Part shown: positions 1 to 7,434 of the stretch, in pieces
How the letters are laid out: the number at the start of each line of letters is the position of its first letter
Position numbering within the stretch: the first letter of the stretch is position 1
Assembly (NCBI RefSeq): GCF_900110245.1
Contig: NZ_FOCZ01000012.1
Coordinates: forward strand, 124,001 to 188,000
Origin: Niastella yeongjuensis
GTDB lineage: Bacteria; Bacteroidota; Bacteroidia; Chitinophagales; Chitinophagaceae
Length of the DNA: 64,000 nucleotides
Direction of reading: 5' to 3'
Notes under the pieces: model-generated
Seen by the model: only the letters and a program-made list of their open reading frames with translations
What the model was told of the DNA's origin: nothing
Databases searched by the model: none
Made by a program: the position numbers and the translations under genes

Positions 1-372
1 CAGGCTGCCAATGATCATAGGCGCATGCCATTCCCAGGGGGTGGCAATGATCACGCCGTCCAGTTCTTTTAACTCCAGTAACTTTTTCCAGGCATTTACA
101 TCGCCCTTAAATACTTTAGGCATGGGTTTACCTGATTGCTGAATGATGGCAGTGGCCTTGTCGAGCATGCGGTCATCAATATCACAAATAGCCACTATGT
201 TTACATCCTTACGCCGAAGTGCATTGCCGAGGTGTACCTGTCCGCGCATGCCCACGCCAATGATCCCCAGTTTAACAACAGGATCTGCCGCAGCAAATGA
301 TTGTGCCGTTGGTAAAATGGCGAGACCGGCTGCGGCCAGTCCGGTATTTTTGACAAATGATCTTCGGTTCAT
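1..372 (-). CDS. Gfo/Idh/MocA family oxidoreductase, N-terminal part (runs off the window)
   Basis: Only the first 124 codons are inside the window; the rest lies to the left. The start ATG is at 372-370. The first residues MNRRSFVKNTGLAAAG form a Tat-type signal (RRSFVK followed by a hydrophobic stretch), so the enzyme is probably exported folded with its cofactor. A Rossmann NAD(P)-binding motif follows (VKLGIIGVGMRG), with ICDID at the end of the second strand and GVIIATPWEWHA in the typical dehydrogenase position. Tat-exported members of this family in Bacteroidota usually act on sugars or inositols. The substrate cannot be told from this fragment. Confidence 0.85.
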   Translation of the reverse strand, partial: MNRRSFVKNTGLAAAGLAILPTAQSFAAADPVVKLGIIGVGMRGQVHLGNALRRKDVNIVAICDIDDRMLDKATAIIQQSGKPMPKVFKGDVNAWKKLLELKELDGVIIATPWEWHAPMIIGSL

Positions 373-424
373 AGCCTTATTTTTACATATAATTTGGTGC
401 TGCCAAAATACCAAATAAGCGAAC

Positions 425-1123
425 ATGAAGACTGCCCCTCAAAAACTTACGCAATCGTATGCCATCGTGAATTTTTTAAAAAATCTGTCGCCGGAGATGA
501 AATTGGGCGCAGGCATCGAGATCATGAACCCTTTTTCCGATGCGCTTGCCAGGCAGCTGGCGGAAACCTTCTACAATAAATTTTACAATGACCAGCATCC
601 GCGGAAATTCATTTTTGGGATCAATCCCGGTCGGTTTGGCGCCGGGGTTACAGGCGTTCCATTTACGGATCCTATCCGGCTGAAAGAGGTGTGTGGTATA
701 GAAAGTGAATTGCCCAAAAAGGCGGAATTGTCGTCGTTGTTTATTTATGCGGTTATCGATGCTTATGGCGGACCAGCCGCTTTTTATTACGATTTCTACA
801 TAACGGCATTGTCGCCGCTGGGCTTTACAAAGAATGGTGTTAACCTGAACTATTACGACGACAAGGAATTGCTGAAAGACAGCGAACCGTTTATCTTAAA
901 ATGTATTCACGAGCAGCTGGATACCATTGCAACCACCAGGGATGTATGTTATTGTTTAGGCGAAGGCACCAATTATAAGATCTTTCAAAAAATAAATGCA
1001 AAGCATCAGTTCTTTAAAGAGATCATTCCACTCCCGCATCCGCGTTGGGTAATGCAGTATCGGAGAAAGAAGTTAGATGAATTTGTAAAAGTGTATGTTG
1101 AGAAGTTGAAGGGTTTAAACTAA
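425..1123 (+). CDS. SMUG2-like uracil-DNA glycosylase superfamily protein (DUF4918)
   Basis: 232 aa. Two motifs place it in the uracil-DNA glycosylase superfamily: GINPGRFGAGVTGVPF at about residues 65-80 (motif 1, with an Asn at 67 where SMUG enzymes have their catalytic-loop Asn) and HPRWVMQYRRK from His205 (motif 2 with the base-flipping His). The Bacteroidota DUF4918 group contains SMUG2 enzymes, which remove uracil or deaminated bases in base excision repair; the assignment rests on these motifs. The gene converges on miaE and the two stop codons overlap (1120-1123), leaving no room for a terminator between them. Activity and substrate range are inferred. Confidence 0.8.
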   Translation: MKTAPQKLTQSYAIVNFLKNLSPEMKLGAGIEIMNPFSDALARQLAETFYNKFYNDQHPRKFIFGINPGRFGAGVTGVPFTDPIRLKEVCGIESELPKKAELSSLFIYAVIDAYGGPAAFYYDFYITALSPLGFTKNGVNLNYYDDKELLKDSEPFILKCIHEQLDTIATTRDVCYCLGEGTNYKIFQKINAKHQFFKEIIPLPHPRWVMQYRRKKLDEFVKVYVEKLKGLN

Positions 1124-1728
1124 TGCATTCGATCCCCCCGAACTTCCAACTTCTGAATGAGATCTGCTTCATAGGTGAGCCATTCCTGCCATCTTACCCG
1201 CACTTTAGCTTTATCAACATAGGTTTCTGCCAGTTCAATGAATAAATGGTAGTGGCCGGCTTCGCTTTCCATAAAGCGGCGGTAGAAATTACGCAGGTAT
1301 TCATCATCGAGCCCTTCACTCAGGCGTTTGAAACGTTCACAACTGCGGGCTTCAATGAGCGCGAAGATCAGCAGTTTGTCGAGGAGCCGTTGTTCCGGGC
1401 TGCCGTCTTTTTTTTGAAACAGCTGTAATTGGTTTACGTATTCGTCTTTTCGTTGTTTACCCAGTTTCAGGTTGCGTTTCTGCAGTTCGGCCAGCACCAG
1501 CCGGAAATGGCCCCATTCTTCGGTCACAATGGGCGCGAGATCAGTCACCAGTTTTTCCAGTTCACTGTACCGCTGGATCAAAGAAATGCAACTGGTAGCG
1601 GCCTTTTGCTCACAATAGGCATGATCGGTGAGGATGTATTCCAGTGATAATTCGGCCAGGTTCACCCAGCGTGGATCGGTGGGCAGGTGCAGCCCTAAGA
1701 TATTCTTTGTTTCGTTGGTAGTGCTCAT
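1120..1728 (-). CDS. miaE: tRNA-(ms2io6A)-hydroxylase MiaE
   Basis: 202 aa, the normal length for MiaE, a ferritin-like non-haem diiron monooxygenase that hydroxylates the isopentenyl group of ms2i6A at position 37 of tRNAs reading U-starting codons. Diiron-type ligands are visible: an EEWGH motif around residues 70-74, Glu126/Glu131 in IEARSCERF, and an ESEAGH motif around 154-159. The N-terminus (LGLHLPTDPRW) is typical of the family. The stop overlaps that of the facing glycosylase gene. MiaA and MiaB, which make its substrate, are not in this window. Confidence 0.9.
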   Translation of the reverse strand: MSTTNETKNILGLHLPTDPRWVNLAELSLEYILTDHAYCEQKAATSCISLIQRYSELEKLVTDLAPIVTEEWGHFRLVLAELQKRNLKLGKQRKDEYVNQLQLFQKKDGSPEQRLLDKLLIFALIEARSCERFKRLSEGLDDEYLRNFYRRFMESEAGHYHLFIELAETYVDKAKVRVRWQEWLTYEADLIQKLEVRGDRMH

Positions 1729-1855
1729 AAAGTGCCCAAAGTTAACGCCTAAGTGCGATATTTGCTTCGCCCGCCGAAGCCTTGGCGTAGGAGGGATTGG
1801 CCCGCCTAACGTTTGGCGGAGTTAAACTTGAACCGGTAACACCGGAATATAAATT

Positions 1856-2956
1856 ATGAACGACAATTTCCTACTAAAAAAGCTCAACGAGCGGCAGGAG
1901 CAGAATGCTTTCCGCCGGCTGTTATTGCCTGGCAGTAAAACAGATTTTTGTTCGAACGATTACCTGGGCATTGTACACAATCAGCTCATCGAAAAACAAC
2001 TAAGCGGAAGCGACCATCCGGTTTACAAACACGGTTCAACCGGTTCGCGTTTGCTGGCTGGCAATTATGCATTGGTAGAGGAGACTGAAAAAATGCTGGC
2101 AAACTTTCATGATGCCGAAGCCGGTCTGATCTTCAATTCAGGGTACGATGCCAACCTGGGTTTACTGAGTTGTGTGCCCCAGCGCGGCGATACCATCATT
2201 TACGATTATTTAAGCCATGCATCCCTGCGGGATGGCATCCGGTTGAGTTTTGCGCAGTCTTTTTCTTTTAAACACAATGACCTGGCCGATCTGGAGAAAA
2301 GATTACAGGCCGCCACCGGCACCCGATTTGTGGTAACGGAATCGGTATTTTCCATGGATGGCGATATGGCACCCTTAACGGCCATCAGTGACTTGTGCCG
2401 GCAATATGGTGCACACCTGATCGTTGATGAGGCCCATGCCACCGGCGTGGTGGGTGCAAAAGGCGAGGGGTTGGTGCAGCAGCTCAACCTGCAAACAGCC
2501 TGTTTTGCCCGCGTTCATACCTTTGGCAAGGCAGTAGGCTGCCATGGCGCTATTGTGCTGGGCAGCGAACAATTGCGCAATTACCTGGTGAATTTCTGCC
2601 GGTCGTTTATATACAGCACGGCCCTGCCCGAAGCAAGTGTGGCCGCTATCCGTTGTGCATATGAGTTATTCCCGTATATGAATGCTGAACGCGCGCATCT
2701 GCAACAATTGATTAACGCCTTTCAGCAGGCTAACATGCCCTGGGAAAAGCTGGTTTCCCATACACCCATACAAATAGTGATCATTCCCGGCAATGATGCC
2801 GTGAAAAAGGTGGCCGGCGCCTTACAAAATGCCAGCCTCGATGTTCGGGCTATCCTGTATCCTACGGTCCCTTCAAATAAAGAACGATTGCGTATTGTAT
2901 TACATGCGTTTAATACGTTGCCGCAGGTTGAAGAGGTTATTAAGTTATTGAGTTGA
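1856..2956 (+). CDS. bioF: 8-amino-7-oxononanoate synthase-like PLP enzyme (BioF/KBL family)
   Basis: 366 aa, alpha-oxoamine synthase family. It condenses an acyl-CoA or acyl-ACP with an amino acid; for BioF this is pimeloyl thioester plus alanine in biotin synthesis. Family landmarks: SNDYLG near residue 33, SHASLRDG at 120-127, DEAHATG at 191-197 (Asp191 binds the PLP nitrogen), and THTFGKA-type lysine Lys225, the Schiff-base residue. It is slightly short for the family, mostly at the N-terminus, as is usual for Bacteroidota BioF. No other bio genes lie nearby, so a relative such as 2-amino-3-ketobutyrate CoA ligase cannot be fully excluded. Its stop codon lies inside a heptamer repeat array. 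Confidence 0.82.
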   Translation: MNDNFLLKKLNERQEQNAFRRLLLPGSKTDFCSNDYLGIVHNQLIEKQLSGSDHPVYKHGSTGSRLLAGNYALVEETEKMLANFHDAEAGLIFNSGYDANLGLLSCVPQRGDTIIYDYLSHASLRDGIRLSFAQSFSFKHNDLADLEKRLQAATGTRFVVTESVFSMDGDMAPLTAISDLCRQYGAHLIVDEAHATGVVGAKGEGLVQQLNLQTACFARVHTFGKAVGCHGAIVLGSEQLRNYLVNFCRSFIYSTALPEASVAAIRCAYELFPYMNAERAHLQQLINAFQQANMPWEKLVSHTPIQIVIIPGNDAVKKVAGALQNASLDVRAILYPTVPSNKERLRIVLHAFNTLPQVEEVIKLLS

Positions 2957-2979
2957 AAGTTTAAAGTTCAAAGTTCAAT
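2952..2979. repeat. Degenerate heptamer array at the 3' end of bioF
   Basis: Four 7-bp units: gttgaaa (2952), gtttaaa (2959), gttcaaa (2966), gttcaat (2973). The first unit contains the bioF stop codon (2954-2956). A short partly complementary stretch (ttaaaactttaaa, about 2996-3008) follows, so the RNA can fold back. It belongs to the array family described in the findings. Confidence 0.75.
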
Positions 2980-3015
2980 GAGCTTTCGGGTAGCTTAAAA
3001 CTTTAAAGGGTGAAC

Positions 3016-3501
3016 TTATTTCTTCGCCTGGTCTTCAGGTAAATAAAAAGTTTCATTAGGGCCAATTCCCGATACCTGCATGGTGCATTCCTGCGTGAAC
3101 CATTCGAAGTGTGGCTGGTCCGCTTTTATTACCAAGAAGCTACCGGGGCCATAAGCCAGGGATGGTGCCGTTGTATCGAATTTTTTCTCCTGAACTATAT
3201 GAGCGGTGCCGCTTATGATGGTAATATACAGGTCGGAATTATGTACATGGGGCATGCCTTTATAACCGGGCGGGAAGATGTAACGTTCTGTAAAAAATCC
3301 TGATTTGGTGCGCAATCCGGCGAGGTAGATGTTCTTTCTGCCGCTGGCCAGCACTGTGTCTTTCACAGGTGGGAGTATCATTCTGGCGTGTTCACCTGTT
3401 CCCACTACTGGAGGATTTGCGAGGTTCTGTACCGGATTATTGGTACAGGACAGCCATGGAACCAGTAGCATTGCCATGGCATAAAGGGCTGTCTTATTCA
3501 T
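3016..3501 (-). CDS. Cupin-domain lipoprotein
   Basis: 161 aa from the ATG at 3501. This start was chosen because it gives a clean lipoprotein signal (MNKTALYAMAM..., lipobox WLSC). An upstream in-frame start would run through a strong terminator hairpin and encode an unlikely N-terminus. The mature part is a single cupin: HVHNSDLYITIISG carries metal-ligand-type histidines, and QPHFEWF forms the second half of the barrel. Probably an outer- or inner-membrane-attached periplasmic cupin. The substrate is unknown. It is a separate unit, convergent with bioF. Confidence 0.75.
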   Translation of the reverse strand: MNKTALYAMAMLLVPWLSCTNNPVQNLANPPVVGTGEHARMILPPVKDTVLASGRKNIYLAGLRTKSGFFTERYIFPPGYKGMPHVHNSDLYITIISGTAHIVQEKKFDTTAPSLAYGPGSFLVIKADQPHFEWFTQECTMQVSGIGPNETFYLPEDQAKK

Positions 3502-3621
3502 AGCAAACAATTTTAGGTGACGAATAAATAAAAGAACTGATAGGTAAGTTACTACAATTTCAGGATTTACATATTGGTAAGGGCTGTACGGCCCAGGTGC
3601 GGGACCATCGGGGCGGAGTAG

Positions 3622-3655
3622 ATAAAAAGAAGAGCCCCGCCAGGCGGGGCTCGGT
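3622..3655 (-). terminator. Intrinsic terminator of the small membrane-protein gene
   Basis: Perfect 9-bp GC-rich stem (3632-3640 with 3644-3652, 3-nt loop). On the minus strand it is followed at once by a T-rich tract (TTCTTTTTAT). It lies about 85 nt downstream of the 41-aa gene and upstream of the cupin gene. Confidence 0.8.
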
Positions 3656-3738
3656 ACCACGGACTGTAACCTCTAAGGTTGATGAACTAAACGATTGCTG
3701 ATGACTACTGAACTGCGAACAACTTGTATGTATAATTG

Positions 3739-3864
3739 CTATACAAATAATGCTATTATGATCAGCCCGGCAAACAACAAAGCCAGCACTCTTTTTTTCC
3801 GTTGATATACCAGGGCTTCCATCTCATTCGATTTTTTTAAAGCATGTACTGCTTTAAATTCCAT
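3739..3864 (-). CDS. Small single-pass membrane protein, 41 aa
   Basis: A 41-codon frame (ATG 3864, TAG 3741-3739) that fills an otherwise empty 550-bp gap. The first half is charged (MEFKAVHALKKSNEMEAL). The second half is a basic RKKR patch followed by an uninterrupted hydrophobic helix (LALLFAGLIIIALFV) that ends the protein. This is a tail-anchored topology with the N-terminus likely in the cytoplasm. A strong terminator follows on the same strand, so the frame probably belongs to a real transcript. I see no Shine-Dalgarno site, which is normal here. Function unknown. Confidence 0.55.
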   Translation of the reverse strand: MEFKAVHALKKSNEMEALVYQRKKRVLALLFAGLIIIALFV

Positions 3865-4049
3865 TACAAATGTCAGTATAAGAAGAGTTTCTCACAATAC
3901 AACTTTGTGGTAGTTTTCACACATTCTAAGGGGATTTGTCAATGGAAGCAGGTGCTAACAGCTTGTAGCAGAAATGATGGTGTTAACAGGGAATTAAAAA
4001 AAATACACTACTTTTAAAAAATCCATTAACCCCGATGTGAAATAGCAAT

Positions 4050-6497
4050 ATGCGCATTATCCCATTTATTATTACCGTAGTTGTTACAATCGGTTTGATT
4101 GTAACCTTAAGCCTGCCTATAGGCAGCATTCCGCCGCTGGGCAGTTTCCTGAGCCCGCAAACCGGATTTTGGCAGAATGCAGAACCCGTTAATGTTCATC
4201 CCAACCTCGATCTTAATTTTCCGCAGCTGAAAGACAAGGTGCAGGTATATTTCGATGACCGGATGGTCCCACATGTGTTTGCTCAGAACGATGAAGACCT
4301 GTATTTCGTAGAAGGATATTTACATGCAAAATTCCGCCTGTGGCAAATGGAGTTTCAAACCTATGCAGCAGCCGGCCGTTTATCTGAAGTGCTGGGAGCT
4401 GGCCCTAAGAATGCTTATCTGAACTATGACCGCAATATGCGACGGGTAGGCATGCAATTTGGCGCCCGTCATTCACTCGATAGTATGGAAGCGGATGCGG
4501 CTACCAAAAGCATGCTCGACGCATATACGTTGGGCGTGAACGCCTACATCGACAATCTATCAGGCAATGAATTGCCGCTCGAATACCGCTTGCTGAACTA
4601 TGTGCCCGAACACTGGAACAATTTCAAATCGGCGCTCTTCCTGAAATACATGAGTTACAGCCTTACCGGTGCTGAAAATGATTTTGAATTAACCAATGTA
4701 CGCAATGTATTGAGCCGCGAAGATTTTGAAATGCTGTACCCGGCTTTTCAGGATTCGCTGGACCCTATTATCCCCAAAGGAGAAGCGTTCGCCCCGCCGG
4801 CTATTCATCCGCAATTGCCAGTTACCTCAGACAGCATGTACTTTAAATGGAACACCTTTGCCGACATCGATATAAACCCTGTTGACAAACCTGATAAAGA
4901 CAACGGTAGTAACAACTGGGCAGTGAGTGGTGCCAAAACAAAAAGTGGTCGTCCCATATTATGTAACGATCCGCACCTCGATCTGAACCTGCCCAGCCTT
5001 TGGTTCGAAATACAATTGCATACCCCGCAGAACAATGTATACGGAGTTAGCTTTCCCGGTTCACCAACAGTGGTTATTGGTTTTAATGACAGCTGCTCCT
5101 GGGGCGTAACCAATGCCGGCCGCGATGTGAAAGACTATTACAATATAAAATTCAAAGACGAAAGCAGGGAACAATACCTGTTCAATGGCAGTTGGATGAA
5201 CAGCGAACTGCACATAGACACCTTTAAAATAAAAGAGGCCGCACCTTTTTATGATACGGTTGTGTATACCGTTTTCGGCCCGGTTCAATACGACAGATCA
5301 TTTACCGGAAACAACCGCACCACCCCCAATAACAGTTATGCAGTAAAATGGAAAGCACACAATGGCAGCAATGAGCTGAAGACTTTTTACCTGCTTAACC
5401 GCATGAAGAATATTGACGATTACCACGAAGCCATAAAATACTTTCATTGCCCCGGTCAGAACTTTGTATTTGCCGACAAAAGTGGCGACATCGCCATCTG
5501 GCAACAGGGCGAATTCCCGGCCAAATGGCGGCGTCAGGGCGATTTCATTATGCCCGGTGTTGATTCCTCTTACCTATGGCAGGGAACTATTGAACAGCAG
5601 GAAAACCCACATTTAGAAAACCCGGCACGCGGTTTTGTAAGCAGCGCCAATCAGATGGCGGCCGATTCTGCTTACCCTTATTACCTGGGTTGCGAATATG
5701 GTATTTACCGGGGCATTGTCATAAACCGATACCTGCGGCAAATGGAGGGCATTACCATCGATGATATGAAAAAAATGCAGACCGATAATTTCAATGTGTT
5801 TGCAGAAACAGCGCTGCCGATGCTGATGGCAAATGTTGATGAGAGTACCTTAAGTACGGAAGAGAAAAAATACCTCGATATTTTACGTGGTTGGAATTTA
5901 CGCGCCGACGCGGCTGAAAAAGCACCGGCTATTTTTCAACTGTGGTTCGATAACCTGGAAGCAGAAGTATGGTCTGACGACCTGGAGGTAGCCAGCAAAC
6001 CATTTAAAATACCTGAAGAGGCAACGCTGGTGCACTGTCTTACCATGTCGAACTTCAAATTTGCCGACAACTTAAAAACCAACCAGGTAGAAACGATACA
6101 GGACGAAGTGACCGCCGCCTTTAAAAAAACGGTACCGGTTGTATCCATGGCCGATCAGAAAGCCAACCTGAACTGGGGTAAATACAAAGATGCGGGCATC
6201 AGGCATTTACTGCGGCTGGCGCCATTGAGCCGTTTTCATTTAATGACCGGCGGCGGCGCCAATATGATCAATGCTACCAAACAATTTCATGGACCCAGCT
6301 GGCGCATGATCGTTGAGTTGACTGATAAAACAGAAGCCTGGGGTATTTATCCGGGCGGACAAAGCGGCAACCCTGGTAGTAAGTACTATGATAATTTTAT
6401 TGACAAATGGGCTGAAGGGAAGTACGACAAATTATGGGTAATGGATGCAGGCGAAGCCAACAACAAGCGGGTCCTTTTCACTATGAACTTTAATTAA
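4050..6497 (+). CDS. Penicillin acylase family (N-terminal nucleophile) hydrolase
   Basis: 815 aa, the usual size of penicillin-amidase-type precursors. A hydrophobic N-terminus (residues 3-22) exports or anchors it. The alpha-chain region contains FVEGYLHAKFRLWQME. The autocleavage site is seen as DNGSNNWAVSG: Ser287 would become the N-terminal nucleophile of the beta chain, followed by CNDPHLDLNLPSLWFEIQ, a strongly conserved family block. The C-terminal GGQSGNPGSKYYDN is also typical. Members hydrolyse beta-lactam side chains, acyl-homoserine lactones or other amides; the true substrate is unknown. Two small membrane-protein genes follow closely, likely in the same transcript. Confidence 0.9.
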   Translation: MRIIPFIITVVVTIGLIVTLSLPIGSIPPLGSFLSPQTGFWQNAEPVNVHPNLDLNFPQLKDKVQVYFDDRMVPHVFAQNDEDLYFVEGYLHAKFRLWQMEFQTYAAAGRLSEVLGAGPKNAYLNYDRNMRRVGMQFGARHSLDSMEADAATKSMLDAYTLGVNAYIDNLSGNELPLEYRLLNYVPEHWNNFKSALFLKYMSYSLTGAENDFELTNVRNVLSREDFEMLYPAFQDSLDPIIPKGEAFAPPAIHPQLPVTSDSMYFKWNTFADIDINPVDKPDKDNGSNNWAVSGAKTKSGRPILCNDPHLDLNLPSLWFEIQLHTPQNNVYGVSFPGSPTVVIGFNDSCSWGVTNAGRDVKDYYNIKFKDESREQYLFNGSWMNSELHIDTFKIKEAAPFYDTVVYTVFGPVQYDRSFTGNNRTTPNNSYAVKWKAHNGSNELKTFYLLNRMKNIDDYHEAIKYFHCPGQNFVFADKSGDIAIWQQGEFPAKWRRQGDFIMPGVDSSYLWQGTIEQQENPHLENPARGFVSSANQMAADSAYPYYLGCEYGIYRGIVINRYLRQMEGITIDDMKKMQTDNFNVFAETALPMLMANVDESTLSTEEKKYLDILRGWNLRADAAEKAPAIFQLWFDNLEAEVWSDDLEVASKPFKIPEEATLVHCLTMSNFKFADNLKTNQVETIQDEVTAAFKKTVPVVSMADQKANLNWGKYKDAGIRHLLRLAPLSRFHLMTGGGANMINATKQFHGPSWRMIVELTDKTEAWGIYPGGQSGNPGSKYYDNFIDKWAEGKYDKLWVMDAGEANNKRVLFTMNFN

Positions 6498-6504
6498 TAC
6501 ACAA

Positions 6505-6867
6505 ATGAAATTTGCAGCTTCTATATTACTGACAATCGTTGTAAGTTTTGCGGCCGGGTTGTATTTACCCTTCTGGAGTGTGGCGCTGGTATCGTTTTGC
6601 GTGGCCGCTTTTATATACCAAAAACCAGGGATGGCCTGGTTAACAGGTTTTGTAAGCATTTTTATATGCTGGGGTTTACTTGCCTTTTTGATCGACTCTC
6701 AAAACGAAAGTATATTATCAGCACGCATGGCCAACCTGTTTCCTTTGGGCGGCTCCTCCGCCTTGTTGATATTGATAACCGCTGTGGTGGGCGCCATTAT
6801 TGGCGGTTTATCTGCTTTGTCGGGAAGCTTTCTGCGTAAGTATATCGATGGCCGGGAGCGGTATTAA
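6505..6867 (+). CDS. Small integral membrane protein (hypothetical)
   Basis: 120 aa with about four hydrophobic segments (roughly residues 3-17, 20-36, 44-62 and 80-103) joined by short loops, and a basic C-terminus (RKYIDGRERY). It starts 7 bp after the acylase stop and ends 2 bp before the RDD gene, so the three are probably co-transcribed. I do not recognise the family. Its role may be linked to the acylase or to the membrane. Confidence 0.7.
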   Translation: MKFAASILLTIVVSFAAGLYLPFWSVALVSFCVAAFIYQKPGMAWLTGFVSIFICWGLLAFLIDSQNESILSARMANLFPLGGSSALLILITAVVGAIIGGLSALSGSFLRKYIDGRERY

Positions 6868-6869
6868 CG

Positions 6870-7349
6870 GTGTTTATGGATGATATTCTAAATGACTTTG
6901 AGGCGCCGCCGCCGGCGTCGGTATTTAAGCGTTGGCTGGCTTCTTTTATTGACTACCTTGTTTTCGCCGGACTGGCAGCTGGTATACTGCATTATACGGG
7001 CGACCATCCCATACTAAAGGTTAATAAGGAGTATTTCGTGCTGTTGAATGATAATATAAAAATTATTGTCGTTGTTATCTCATGGCTGTTGGCGCTTCCG
7101 GTTTATGAAACTTTAAACAGGGGCCGAACTTTGGGTAAGGACATCTTCATGATAAAGGCGATAAAACAGGATGGGTCAAAACTAAGTTTCGGAAGAAGCG
7201 TCGTCAGGCATTTATTCGACTTCATCGATTTTCTTCCGGTTGGCGGTCTGGTTGGACTGGCTACGGCCAACAGCAATAAGAATGCCCAACGCGTGGGCGA
7301 CCTGGTAGCAAAGACCATAGTGGTTGAGTCGAGCTGGGACGGAAAATGA
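6870..7349 (+). CDS. RDD family membrane protein
   Basis: 159 aa. An RDD domain is recognisable: the FKRWLASFIDYLVF segment carries the Arg and Asp of the first helix, and RGRTLGKDIFMIKAIKQDG followed by GRSVVRHLFDFIDFLP carries the later conserved Arg/Asp positions. About three membrane helices. The first possible start is GTG 6870, two bases after the previous stop; ATG 6876 gives a protein two residues shorter and is equally possible. RDD proteins are linked to transport or ion homeostasis in some bacteria. The role here is unknown. Confidence 0.8.
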   Translation: MFMDDILNDFEAPPPASVFKRWLASFIDYLVFAGLAAGILHYTGDHPILKVNKEYFVLLNDNIKIIVVVISWLLALPVYETLNRGRTLGKDIFMIKAIKQDGSKLSFGRSVVRHLFDFIDFLPVGGLVGLATANSNKNAQRVGDLVAKTIVVESSWDGK

Positions 7350-7434
7350 CAGCCTGATCTTTTTATTAAGCCGTTTTAACTTATTAACTAAATAGCTAAT
7401 CAACATTTGGCCTTATTTTCGCGTTCGTCGCGCT

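Noticed and set aside
1771-1823. GC-rich intergenic stretch with short palindromes (cgccgaagccttggcg and ccgcc/ggcgg)
   Set aside because: It forms two imperfect hairpins, but there is no T tract and no repetition within the window, so I cannot call it a terminator or mobile repeat.
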